DNA of 64,000 nt from Roseateles koreensis (lineage in GTDB: Bacteria > Pseudomonadota > Gammaproteobacteria > Burkholderiales > Burkholderiaceae_C), in the NCBI RefSeq assembly GCF_028595305.1, contig NZ_JAQQXS010000013.1:62001-126000 (forward strand). The letters are read 5' to 3'. This document shows, piece by piece, positions 17,785 through 26,100 of the stretch. Both the position numbers and the translations under genes were made by a program. Numbering within the stretch: position 1 is the first letter of the stretch; every line of letters starts with the position of its first letter. A model generated the notes under the pieces. The model saw only the letters and a list, made by a program, of their open reading frames with translations. It had not been told where the DNA came from and did not search any database.

Positions 17785-20205
17785 ATGACATTGAAGCATC
17801 ACAAAAAAAGCACCGTGGCGCAGGCCGCCTGGGTTTTGAGCGCTCTGCTGGCCGGCCAGGCCTGGGCCGCAGACGCTGAATCGACAGCCAAGATCGACCC
17901 CGTCACCATCGTGGGTTCGCGCGCCAAAGTACGCACCGTGATCGACAGCGATGTGCCGGTTGACGTGTTCAGCCGCCAGGACATTGAACGCGCGATGGCC
18001 AGCGGCGATCTGGGCGAAGCCCTGCAAGCCCTGTCGCCCGCCATCAACATGCCCAAGGTTTCCGCCAGCGGTACGTCCGACACCGTGCGGGCCATCCAGT
18101 TGCGCGGCTTGGCGCCCGATCAGGCGCTGGTGCTGGTGAATGGCAAGCGGCGCCACACCAATGCCGTGCTGGATCAGGAGGGCCTCTTCCCTGGCACCGT
18201 GGCGGTGGACCTCAACACCATCCCGCCCAGCGCCATTGAGCGCATTGAAGTGCTGCGCGACGGCGCCGGCGCGCTGTACGGCAGCGACGCCGTGGCGGGC
18301 GTGGTCAATATCGTGCTGAAAAAGCGTGCGGAGGGCGGCTCGGCTTATGTCTCTTTTGGCGGCTATCACACGGCGTTCTCGCCCACCGGCAAGACACTCA
18401 ACGACGGCCAGAACCTGCAGATGGGCGCGGACGCGGGCTTTGCCTTCGGGCAGGGCGGCAGCGTGCATGTGGGCTTTGACCTGCAGCACAAGAACGGCAG
18501 CAACCGCGCCGGCCCGGCCGGTGATTTTTCGTGGAACAGCACGCCTGCAGACACGGCCCGGGTGGGCCAGGTGCTCTACAAGTCCGGCGACCCGGATTTG
18601 CGCAACACCCAGCTCTTCTACGACGCCAGCCTGCCGGTTGGCGGCGGCCTGGAGGCCTACTCCTTTGCCACTTACAACCACCGCGAGGCCGAGGGCGCAG
18701 CCTTCTTCCGCTGGCCCGGTGACCCGGGCAATGTGCCGGCCGTCTATCCTCAGGGTTTTCGGCCAGAGACCACCAACAAGATCAACGACGGCGCCCTTGT
18801 TGTCGGCCTGCGCGGTGATGTGCAGGACTGGCACATGGACGCCAGCCTGCGGCACGGCGAAAACCGTTTCGAATACGGCCTGAAGAACAGCATCAACGCC
18901 TCGCTCGGGGCGACCAGCCCTACCCGTTTTCATCTGGCCAACTTCATCTCCAGCCAGACGGGCCTGAATGTCGACCTGCGACGCAGCTTCGACAACGCGC
19001 CCTTGCCGTGGAATCTGGCCCTGGGCGCCGAGGTCTTGCATGACCATTATGAAACCCAGCCCGGTGATCCCGCCTCGTATGCTGCCGGCGCGTTGGGTGG
19101 CGCCCCAGGCTCACAGGGTGATCCAGGTTTGCAGCCCCAGAATGCGGTGAACCTGGGCCGTACCGCCAAGTCGATCTATGTGGACGTGGACAGCGACATC
19201 ACTGACCGCCTGCTGCTGGGCGCCGCGCTGCGCTATGCCGACTACGCGGGCTCCGGCAACCAGACCACGGGCAAGCTCTCCGGGCGTTACAAACTCAGCG
19301 AAAACTTCCTGGTGCGCTCGGCGCTGTCCAACAGTTTCCGCGCTCCGGCGCTGGCGCAAATCGGCTTCCGCAACAGCACGCTGGACTTCAACGCCGACCA
19401 GACGGGCTTGGTCAACGCCGCGCTGCTGCCGGCAACCGATGCGCTGGCCAAGCAGTTTGGCGCGCAGCCGCTCAAGCCTGAAACTTCGACCAACTTCTCA
19501 CTGGGTTTTGCCGCGCAACTGGCCAAAAGCACCAGCCTGACGGTGGATGCCTACCAAATCCGCATCAAAGACCGCATCAGCCGCAGCAGTGATTTGAACG
19601 GCAGCGCCGTGGCCGCCTACCTGTCCTCCATCGGGCGCAGCGACATCGAGTCGGTGGCCTTTTTGACCAACGCCCTGGACACCACCACCACGGGCGTGGA
19701 CGTGGTGGTGAGCCACGCCACCACCTTGCAGGGCGGCGCGCTCAATCTCTCGGCCGCGCTCAACCTCAACCAGAACCATCTGGACGCGGTGCGCAACAGC
19801 AGCACGGCCTTGAGTGCCATTGACCCAAGCCTGAGCCTGTTCAGCGACAAGACCTTGTTCGACCTGATGCATCAGTCGCCCAAGAACAAGCTGATTCTCA
19901 CGGCTGATTGGAGCGGCGGCGCCTGGAGCTTGATGGCACGCGCCACCCGTTACGGCGAGTTCAGCGTGATGTCGTATGCCGGGCCAGAGGTGAAATACCA
20001 CGCCGATTGGGGGGTGGATCTGGAGGCGCAACTCAAGTTGACGCAGCGCCTGAGTTGGTCGGTGGGTGGCAACAATGTGTTCAATCGCTACCCCGATCAA
20101 AGCGGTCCGAACGACAACCTTGCCGGCAGCCTGCCCTACAACTACGTGGCGCCCATCGGCATCAACGGTGCGTATTTCTACACACGGCTGAGTTTGGCGT
20201 TCTAA
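17785..20205 (+). CDS. TonB-dependent outer-membrane receptor
   Basis: The 806-residue protein has a signal peptide (to about residue 30), a plug domain (VTIVGSRA TonB-box-like start, LRGLAPDQALVLVNGKRRH, IERIEVLRDGAGALYGSDAVAGVVN) and a beta-barrel ending in aromatic YTRLSLAF. It imports an unknown scarce ligand across the outer membrane. Translation starts at 17785 with GGAG 7 nt upstream. Its operon partner is the exported SAM hydroxide adenosyltransferase, so the ligand could be a nucleoside, methionine-related or corrinoid compound, but this is inference only. No cobalamin riboswitch was recognised in the leader. Confidence 0.92.
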   Translation: MTLKHHKKSTVAQAAWVLSALLAGQAWAADAESTAKIDPVTIVGSRAKVRTVIDSDVPVDVFSRQDIERAMASGDLGEALQALSPAINMPKVSASGTSDTVRAIQLRGLAPDQALVLVNGKRRHTNAVLDQEGLFPGTVAVDLNTIPPSAIERIEVLRDGAGALYGSDAVAGVVNIVLKKRAEGGSAYVSFGGYHTAFSPTGKTLNDGQNLQMGADAGFAFGQGGSVHVGFDLQHKNGSNRAGPAGDFSWNSTPADTARVGQVLYKSGDPDLRNTQLFYDASLPVGGGLEAYSFATYNHREAEGAAFFRWPGDPGNVPAVYPQGFRPETTNKINDGALVVGLRGDVQDWHMDASLRHGENRFEYGLKNSINASLGATSPTRFHLANFISSQTGLNVDLRRSFDNAPLPWNLALGAEVLHDHYETQPGDPASYAAGALGGAPGSQGDPGLQPQNAVNLGRTAKSIYVDVDSDITDRLLLGAALRYADYAGSGNQTTGKLSGRYKLSENFLVRSALSNSFRAPALAQIGFRNSTLDFNADQTGLVNAALLPATDALAKQFGAQPLKPETSTNFSLGFAAQLAKSTSLTVDAYQIRIKDRISRSSDLNGSAVAAYLSSIGRSDIESVAFLTNALDTTTTGVDVVVSHATTLQGGALNLSAALNLNQNHLDAVRNSSTALSAIDPSLSLFSDKTLFDLMHQSPKNKLILTADWSGGAWSLMARATRYGEFSVMSYAGPEVKYHADWGVDLEAQLKLTQRLSWSVGGNNVFNRYPDQSGPNDNLAGSLPYNYVAPIGINGAYFYTRLSLAF

Positions 20206-20315
20206 GCTCGGCCCGGCAGCGCGGCACGGGCGTTGAGCGACGCCTGTGCCTGTGCCTGTATTTGTGCGCGTGCGGTGTGGGTCTTTGGCGCTTGGACGTG
20301 CAAGGCGGTCGCATC

Positions 20316-21119
20316 ATGATGGATACTTGCCGCATGACCTTACGAGGCTTGAAATTCGCGCTCCAGTTGGCCGCCCGGTTTGTCTTGTTGGCGGTTTTCT
20401 TGGGGGGGGCCGCTCCCTTGTTCGCCGCGCCTCCGGCAAGTCAGGAGGTGGCGGTCGCCCCGGCGCGCGTGCCAAGCGCTGCTGTGCTTCGCGTTGTCAG
20501 CAACGCCACAGGCGACCGCCTTCGTTCAATCGGGGTTCAAGCCGTCATCGAAACCCTTGCCCGGCATCAGGGCATGACGGCACGGCTGACAGTTGAGCCG
20601 GGCGAACGGGCCGTGCTCAGTTTCAAGGCAGGGCGCTACGACGCCGATGCCTTGCGGGTGGCGAGATTCTCAGAGGTCTACCCGGAGGCGGTCCGTGTAG
20701 ACCCGCATTTGTCCACCATCTGGTATTTTGCGGTTACGCGCAGTGAGGATGTCGTGCCAACCTCCTGGCATGACTTGGCCCAATACCGTATTGCCTACGT
20801 TCGCGGCATCAAGGCGATCGACCTCGAAACAACGCATGTTCAGCACCGTGAAACTCCCTCCACGCGGGAGGCTTGCTTGGCCATGGTGGCTTTGGGGCGT
20901 GTGGACGTCTGCATCTTGAATGCGCCGCACGGCTACGCACCCCCCGCCGAAGTGTCAGGCACGCGCCTGTACGCCCACCCGTTTGAGCACCTCAATCTGT
21001 ACCTGTGGCTGGCGCCAGGGCTTCGTGATCTTGCCGCCCGGTTTTCCAGTGACTTGAAGGACATGGCGCGCAGCGGTGAGTTGCAGCGCTTGATGGGACC
21101 GAACCGAAGCGAGCAGTGA
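20316..21119 (+). CDS. Putative periplasmic solute-binding protein
   Basis: The protein is about 267 residues with an N-terminal signal segment (hydrophobic FVLLAVFLGGAAPLFA near residues 22-37) followed by a family 3-like substrate-binding domain: LRVVSNATGDRLRS near 60, a YDADALRVARFSEVYPEAVRV block near 110, IAYVRGIKAID near 160 and a C-terminal DMARSGELQRLMG tail. The true start is uncertain among ATGs at 20316, 20319 and 20334; none has a clear ribosome binding site. It may belong functionally with the TonB receptor just upstream. Ligand unknown. Confidence 0.6.
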   Translation: MMDTCRMTLRGLKFALQLAARFVLLAVFLGGAAPLFAAPPASQEVAVAPARVPSAAVLRVVSNATGDRLRSIGVQAVIETLARHQGMTARLTVEPGERAVLSFKAGRYDADALRVARFSEVYPEAVRVDPHLSTIWYFAVTRSEDVVPTSWHDLAQYRIAYVRGIKAIDLETTHVQHRETPSTREACLAMVALGRVDVCILNAPHGYAPPAEVSGTRLYAHPFEHLNLYLWLAPGLRDLAARFSSDLKDMARSGELQRLMGPNRSEQ

Positions 21120-21164
21120 CACCCGCTTCGACCTCGCACGGGTTATTGCAGCTGTGTGGCCAAA

Positions 21165-22025
21165 TTATCGCGACGCGGCGCCGCCTTGCTGCATGCGCAG
21201 TTGCCGTGCCGCCTCTTCGTCGCGGGCGTCCTTGATTTCACGCATCACACCGCCCAGGTCGACCGGGCCGCTGCGGTGCTTGAATTGGCCGGTGAGCGGC
21301 GTGTCAGGGCTGAGTGCGCCTTTCTCGAACAAGGCCCAAATCTCCGCGCCGAACTCGGTGTGCAGCAAATCGGGTGCAAAGCGACCGAAGAAGGCGCGCA
21401 GGTTCCCCACGTCGCGCAACAGCATGCGCTTGGCGTGGTTGTTGCCGGCGGCGTCAACGGCCTGCGGCAGATCGATGATCACCGGGCCGTCGGCCGCGAG
21501 CAGGATATTGAACTCCGACAAGTCCCCGTGCACGACGCCCGCGCACAGCATGCGCACGACCTCCCGCACCAGCGTCAGGTGATGGCGGTGGGCCTCGTCA
21601 ACGGTGAAGGCGGAGTCGTTCAGCCGAGGCGCCGCATCGCCGTTGGCATCGCAGACCAACTCCATCAAGAGCACGCCGTCCATGAAGTTCAGCGGCTTGG
21701 GGACACGCACGCCGGCCGCGGCCAGGCGGTACAAGGCGTCCACCTCGGCGCTTTGCCAGGCCGCCTCCTGCGCCTGCCGGCCAAACTTGCTGCCCTTGGC
21801 CATGGCTCGCGCCTGCCGGGTGTTTTTGGTTTTGCGGTTTTCGGTGTAATCCACCGCCTGCCTGAAGCTGCGCTGGGTGGCCTCTTTGTAGACTTTTGCA
21901 CAGCGGGTTTCATCGCCGCAACGCACCACATAGACCAAGGCCTCCTTGCCGCTCATGAGCTGGCGAACGACCGTGTCAATGAGGCCTTCTTCGATCAAAT
22001 TTTGGAGTCTGGGAGGTGCTTTCAT
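21165..22025 (-). CDS. RIO-type serine/threonine protein kinase
   Basis: The 286-residue protein carries RIO kinase motifs: glycine-loop MSGKEALVYVV near residue 24, ATP-binding lysine in CAKVYK near 42, a flexible basic segment, catalytic loop VVHGDLSEFNIL near 170 and metal-binding IIDLPQAVD near 188. Bacterial members are known in proteobacteria, but their substrates are mostly undefined. An upstream GTG at 22076 is a less likely start. It is convergent with the solute-binding protein gene and stands alone. Confidence 0.88.
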   Translation of the reverse strand: MKAPPRLQNLIEEGLIDTVVRQLMSGKEALVYVVRCGDETRCAKVYKEATQRSFRQAVDYTENRKTKNTRQARAMAKGSKFGRQAQEAAWQSAEVDALYRLAAAGVRVPKPLNFMDGVLLMELVCDANGDAAPRLNDSAFTVDEAHRHHLTLVREVVRMLCAGVVHGDLSEFNILLAADGPVIIDLPQAVDAAGNNHAKRMLLRDVGNLRAFFGRFAPDLLHTEFGAEIWALFEKGALSPDTPLTGQFKHRSGPVDLGGVMREIKDARDEEAARQLRMQQGGAASR

Positions 22026-22106
22026 CGGGCGCGGTGCTCGCAACGGGGGGCTTGCGTCAAGGGACAGGAATCGCACATCGTAGTGGGTGTGCGTGAAGCG
22101 CTTGAG

Positions 22107-22490
22107 TTAGGCCTCGCGAGCTTGTGTCTGCACGACCTCCGCTGCACTGCGAAAGGCCTCAACAGCCATGGGCACGCCGCAGTAGATGGTGGCGTGCAGC
22201 AAGACTTCTTGAATTTCCTGAACCGTGGCACCGTTGTTCAGCGCGCCGCGCACATGGCCTTTGAGTTCGTGCTGGCGGCCCAGCGCCGTCAACATGGCCA
22301 CCGTGACCAGGCTGCGGGTCTTCAGATCAAGACCGGGGCGCAGCCAAGTTTCGCCCCAGGCATTGCGGGTGATGTGCTGTTGCAGGGGGGCGGTGAAGTC
22401 GGTCACTCCGGCAAAGGCCGCCTCCACGAAGTCTTCACCCATCACCTGCTTGCGCATGGCCAAGCCTTTGTCGAATTGCTCGTCACTCAT
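22107..22490 (-). CDS. Carboxymuconolactone decarboxylase family protein (PcaC-like)
   Basis: The 127-residue protein matches 4-carboxymuconolactone decarboxylase: RKQVMGEDFVEAA near residue 13, AWGETWLRPGLDLKTRSL near 45, ALGRQHELKGHVRGALNNG near 70 and a C-terminal HATIYCGVPMAVEAF block. PcaC removes CO2 from 4-carboxymuconolactone in the protocatechuate branch of the beta-ketoadipate pathway. No other pca genes are next to it, so it could act in another reaction. The start is fixed by GGAGAAATCC directly upstream of 22490. Confidence 0.85.
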   Translation of the reverse strand: MSDEQFDKGLAMRKQVMGEDFVEAAFAGVTDFTAPLQQHITRNAWGETWLRPGLDLKTRSLVTVAMLTALGRQHELKGHVRGALNNGATVQEIQEVLLHATIYCGVPMAVEAFRSAAEVVQTQAREA

Positions 22491-22606
22491 GGATTTCTCC
22501 AAAAAGTTGAGAGCATAAAGTGACGGGGCCGCGCCGGTGTGGCTGCCCCGCATCGATCGACGGGGCTGAGCTAGATTCGCCAGGAGCTGCGCCCCCGGCA
22601 AAGTAC

Positions 22607-22963
22607 TTACTTGGTCTCTGTGGATTCAGCGGGCTTGGCCGGCTTGGCGGACGGGCGGCCTGCAGCGGTCGGGTAGGCGCCCATCACGCGCACCGGGTCA
22701 GTCTTGTCGAGGTAGGCCGCGTATTGGGACTCGGTGCAAGCCAGCTTGCGCCCAGCCTTTTGCTCACCACGATAGTCGCCTTTGTAATAGACAAAATGGA
22801 ACTCGTTGTCTTGCTTGGGCGCGGCACCCAGCTTGACGCTGCTGGCGGCTGCGCATTCATTGCGCAAGGCCTGCACTTCAGCATCGGCGGAAGGGGCGGC
22901 GGCCTGCGCCACACTGACGAGACCTGTAGACACCAGAAGTGCAGCAAACAGCTTGTTGTTCAT
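22607..22963 (-). CDS. Small exported protein of unknown function
   Basis: The 118-residue protein has a clear signal peptide (MNNKLFAALLVSTG... with AQA cleavage near residue 21). The mature part contains two cysteines (in NECAAAS and LACTESQ) that could form a disulfide, an FHFVYYKGDYRGEQ segment, and a lysine/proline-rich tail. I do not recognise the family. It is monocistronic, with a 100-bp gap to the PcaC-like gene and 223 bp upstream with no gene. Confidence 0.75.
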   Translation of the reverse strand: MNNKLFAALLVSTGLVSVAQAAAPSADAEVQALRNECAAASSVKLGAAPKQDNEFHFVYYKGDYRGEQKAGRKLACTESQYAAYLDKTDPVRVMGAYPTAAGRPSAKPAKPAESTETK

Positions 22964-23186
22964 GGGGGACCTTTGCGGAAGCTTTAAAAAATCAATACGT
23001 CAACAGCCCAAAGCTTAATACCGGGCGTGTCGTTGCGCTACCCGCGATTGCAGGGGCTGAAGAAGCCCGCATGTCGTGAAATCTTGATGATCAGCCAGGG
23101 TTTTTACCCGTTACTTGAGCGGCGTGATCTGCAAATCAAGCGCAAGAAACAATGCGCAAGGCGCGCTTTCTGTTCAAGGCCCGTGC

Positions 23187-23519
23187 TCAGACTTTGTGCA
23201 GCACCAAGGTCAGCAGCGCGGATGAATCTTCTAGCGCGCGCAAGGCGTGCGGCACCTGTGCATCCAGGTGCAGCAAATCCCCGGGTTTGAGCGCCCGGGT
23301 GCCCTGCGGTGTGCTGAGTTCGAGATGACCCTCGACGCACAGCAGCGTCATCTCGCCGGGCGCCTGGTGCTCCCGCATGGTTTTGCCGGCCAGCAGGACG
23401 ATGCGAATCACCTCCAACTGCTGCGCTTTCAGCAAGGCATGCGTCGGGGTATTTTTCAGCGCCGCGCCCAGTGGCAAGACGGGCGTGGGGCACCCGGAAG
23501 CAAGGTGTTGTTGAGCCAT
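23187..23519 (-). CDS. Cupin-domain protein
   Basis: This is a 110-residue single-domain cupin. The first cupin motif appears as GKTMREHQAPGEMTLLCVEGHLEL and the second as LKPGDLLHLDAQVPHALRALE. A metal-binding histidine set is partly kept (H in REHQ, H in PHAL, E in GEMT). Small cupins of this type are often regulators or metal-dependent enzymes of unknown substrate. The start has GGAG about 8 nt upstream. Confidence 0.85.
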   Translation of the reverse strand: MAQQHLASGCPTPVLPLGAALKNTPTHALLKAQQLEVIRIVLLAGKTMREHQAPGEMTLLCVEGHLELSTPQGTRALKPGDLLHLDAQVPHALRALEDSSALLTLVLHKV

Positions 23520-23638
23520 GGCTTTACTCCATCTGTTGCGATGTCGACTTGCCCCTGGAATTTAGCGCGCCTGGCGCCTTTTGGGGGGATTCGGGCGCGC
23601 GCCCGGCGCCGGAGCGTTTTGCCGGAAAATGGGTGCCC

Positions 23639-23836
23639 ATGACTTCAGCGCCTTCTTTGTCTGAGCCCGATCCCGCTTCTGATCCCATGCCGCAGCCGCC
23701 GGTTCAGCCCGATCTCGATGCCTGCTGTGGCAACGGCTGCGAGCCCTGCATTTTTGATCTTCATGATCTGGCCATGGACGCGTACCGGCAGGCGCTTCGG
23801 GCGTGGAAAGCCCGGCAGGCCCAAGCCTTGCCCTGA
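23639..23836 (+). CDS. Oxidoreductase-like (OXLD1-type) small protein
   Basis: The 65-residue protein has a proline/acidic N-terminal half and a C-terminal CCGNGCEPCIFD motif followed by a helical segment, which is the signature of the oxidoreductase-like N-terminal domain family. The four-cysteine pattern suggests metal or iron-sulfur binding. The frame extends further upstream, but the ATG at 23639 gives the family's usual size. Function unknown. Confidence 0.7.
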   Translation: MTSAPSLSEPDPASDPMPQPPVQPDLDACCGNGCEPCIFDLHDLAMDAYRQALRAWKARQAQALP

Positions 23837-23865
23837 GTCATGCCGGCGCGGTACGCGGGCCCGGC

Positions 23866-24867
23866 TCAAAGCCCGCCGAGGCAGCCTTTTTGACCCGAAG
23901 AGTTGGCGTAGCCCGTGCCTGCGGTGTAAGCCGCGTTGGACCATTCGCCCTGCACCTTCCACTGCGTGCCGTTGGTGAAGGTGAGCAAAGGCGCGCCCCA
24001 AGTCCAGGCGCATTTGTCGCCGTTCTCAGAGCCCGACGAGTCGTACCACCCCGGGCTGCCGGTGGCCGTGCTGGTGGAGGGGTCGGTGCGGGCCTCGGAC
24101 AATTCGTGGCCGGTCACATTGGCCAGTGCCGCCAGGCCTTGCGAGTGCAGGCCGGAGGTGTCAGCCGGGTCGCAGCCGGCATCACCGTCCAGGTTCCAAA
24201 AAAATGCGAACTGCAATCGCGTGGCGTTGCCAGGGCAGGTGCCTGAGGCATGCCATGCGCAATAGCCCGCGCTGCCCCGCTTGAGATCGGTGTACACCGC
24301 GTAGTAGCCGTTGCCGGAGGAATCGGGGTTGTTGCTGATCACCTTGCAGACCTCGCTCAGGATGGCCGAGGTATTGCCGCCCCCTGAAGCCACGCTGGTG
24401 TCAACGAGGTGCCCCAAATGGGTGGTGGAGCGGCCTATCGCGCCGTTGCTGCCGGTGTACTCGGTGACTGTGCCGGAATAGTTGCTGTTGCTATAGCCTT
24501 GGTACCACGCGTCCAGGCCGGTCATTTTGTCGCCGGCGTAGGTGGCCCAACTGCTGCCCCAGAAGATGTTCATGGTGACCGCGGTGGGCATGATCCTGCC
24601 ACCGTGAAAGGTCATATTGGGCGAGCGGGCGGCTCGCAAGGGTGATGCCGTCGAGTTGTTGCTGGAGCCGCTTGCACCTTTTTCCAGCTCACGCTGGATC
24701 TTGAAGGCCTCATGAACTTCGCGGGACCAGAAATGGCCCTTGGCGACCGGCGCATTGGCCGTGCTGTTGGTGTCTGTGGCGGGCTGGGCCGTCTCTGGCC
24801 CGGCCGCCTGGGCGGTGCTGGCAAACAGGGAAAACATCGCCGTGGCGATCAGTGTCTTGCGCATCAT
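23866..24867 (-). CDS. Exported PHI-1/EXORDIUM-like protein
   Basis: This 333-residue protein has a signal peptide (about residues 1-21). The mature part is rich in Ser/Thr/Gly/Asn and contains MNIFWGSSWATY near residue 100, a cysteine-containing YCAWHASGTC block near 205, VTGHELSEARTDPST near 250 and GWYDSSGSENGDKCAW near 275. The last two blocks match the phosphate-induced/EXORDIUM family best known from plants, in which a metzincin-like helix (HE..E) is followed by a WY...E.GD.C segment. A third zinc-type histidine is not evident. The start at 24867 has AGGAGC 7 nt upstream. Family assignment is from motif memory. Confidence 0.65.
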   Translation of the reverse strand: MMRKTLIATAMFSLFASTAQAAGPETAQPATDTNSTANAPVAKGHFWSREVHEAFKIQRELEKGASGSSNNSTASPLRAARSPNMTFHGGRIMPTAVTMNIFWGSSWATYAGDKMTGLDAWYQGYSNSNYSGTVTEYTGSNGAIGRSTTHLGHLVDTSVASGGGNTSAILSEVCKVISNNPDSSGNGYYAVYTDLKRGSAGYCAWHASGTCPGNATRLQFAFFWNLDGDAGCDPADTSGLHSQGLAALANVTGHELSEARTDPSTSTATGSPGWYDSSGSENGDKCAWTWGAPLLTFTNGTQWKVQGEWSNAAYTAGTGYANSSGQKGCLGGL

Positions 24868-25093
24868 GACTTGCTCCTGAGTAAGGGAAGTTCGAATGCG
24901 TCGGTGCCGAAGTTGGCAGACACCTGTAGCGCTTGTTGCAGCACCCTGGTGGCAATTTTCAAGCCGAACCGGCCCGACGTGACCCAACGTTATGTAAGCG
25001 AAGGCAAGGGCGCCTTGAACAGGTGAGCTCCACCCCGTTCAAGGCGGCAAGTCAGATTGCCAGACTTCTTTGCGCCGCGCAATCAGGATCGGC

Positions 25094-25121
25094 GCGGAGG
25101 GTGCCGCAAAGCCCCCTCCGC
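25094..25121. terminator. Inverted repeat downstream of nitroreductase gene
   Basis: GCGGAGGG (25094-25101) and CCCTCCGC (25114-25121) pair over 8 bp around a 12-nt loop, 33 nt past the nitroreductase stop. No T-run follows on the minus strand, so it is only a weak terminator candidate. The rest of 24868-25153 holds nothing I recognise. Confidence 0.3.
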
Positions 25122-25153
25122 CGGGTTCACGATGTCAGGTCAGTTCAACCCGG

Positions 25154-25789
25154 TCACTTCACTTCGGTGACGAATTGGTCGAGCGGGCGGCGCACCTTTT
25201 GCAGCTTGGCCAGCCAATCGCCTTCTTCTTGGCGATAACCCAGCGGCAGCAGGGTCACGCTGCGCAAGCCGCGCGCGCGCAGGCCCAGGATGGCGTCTAG
25301 CTTGTCGGGATCGAACCCTTCCATGGGCGTGCTGTCCACGCCTTCGGCGGCGGCGGCGATCATCGCGGCGCCGAAGCCGATGTAAGCCTGGCGGGCCGCA
25401 TGCTGGTAGTTGGTTTCTGCATCGCGCTGCGGGTACATGTTCAACAGCATGTTGCGGTAGTTCTCCCAGCCTTCGTTGCGGAAGCCTCGCACCTCGTTGG
25501 TGTAGTCGAACATGTGGTTGATGCGCTCAGTCGTGTAGTTGTCCCACGCGGCAAACACCAGCAAATGCGAGCCTTCGGTGATCTGGGCTTGGTTCCAGGC
25601 GATTGTCTGAATCTGGGCGCGCACTTCCGGGTTGGTGACCACCACGATCTCGAACGGCTGCAAGCCGCTGGACGTTGGTGCGAGCCGGGCCGCTTCGATG
25701 ATTCGGTCTACCTTGTCCTGGGCCACGACCTTGCTCGGGTCCATCTTTTTGGTGGCATAGCGCCACTCCAGCATCTTGATGACGTCCAT
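25154..25789 (-). CDS. NfsB-like nitroreductase family protein
   Basis: The 211-residue FMN-dependent oxidoreductase shows the family's pattern: RYATKKMDPSK near residue 10, the FMN phosphate-binding APTSSGLQPFEIVVV near 37, a central NYQHAARQAYIGFGAAMIAAAAEGVDSTPMEGF block and a C-terminal LPLGYRQEEGDW segment. It probably reduces nitro-compounds or quinones with NAD(P)H. It stands alone with good-sized flanking gaps. Confidence 0.93.
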   Translation of the reverse strand: MDVIKMLEWRYATKKMDPSKVVAQDKVDRIIEAARLAPTSSGLQPFEIVVVTNPEVRAQIQTIAWNQAQITEGSHLLVFAAWDNYTTERINHMFDYTNEVRGFRNEGWENYRNMLLNMYPQRDAETNYQHAARQAYIGFGAAMIAAAAEGVDSTPMEGFDPDKLDAILGLRARGLRSVTLLPLGYRQEEGDWLAKLQKVRRPLDQFVTEVK

Positions 25790-26100
25790 TGAGTTTTTGT
25801 CCCTGTCGGTGGAAGTTGAAAGTGCGCAAATTATGCGACCCGGCCCTAAAGGCGGACCTCAGCAGGAAAGTGCTGCTTGTGCTATGCGCTGCGACCCGCG
25901 TAAGGCACTTGTTCAGGGGCGGATATAGGCGTAGCCGGCCGCTTGCTTTTTGATCAACTCGCCCACCGGTGAATCGGATTTCAGCAAGCCAATGCCAGGG
26001 CCAAACACGACGATCTCCACCGCCACCGCCACCGCCACCGCCACCTCCTGCAGCATCTGCAGGGCCCCCAGGCCCATCGACAGCCGCGTTTGGCGCCTCG
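25790..26100 (-). other. Gene-free stretch with an open-frame tail of unknown origin
   Basis: This 311-bp gap between the nitroreductase and glutathione transferase genes contains no gene I can support. On the minus strand, an open frame ends at about 25914 and encodes VVFGPGIGLLKSDSPVGEL and then YAYIRP after a Val-Ala repeat. The tail looks protein-like, but it has no start codon with context and no recognised family, so it may be a gene remnant. Confidence 0.3.
26017..26045. repeat. Hexanucleotide repeat CCACCG, about 4.8 copies
   Basis: Four full CCACCG units and a partial fifth run without mismatch from 26017 to 26045. On the minus strand they encode alternating Val-Ala. The unit length keeps frame. 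It sits in a gene-free stretch next to a possible gene remnant. Confidence 0.85.

Noticed and set aside
23084-23093. TTGATGATCA considered as an FNR box
   Set aside because: It is a short palindrome without the second half-site at the FNR spacing, and its neighbour genes are not anaerobic functions.
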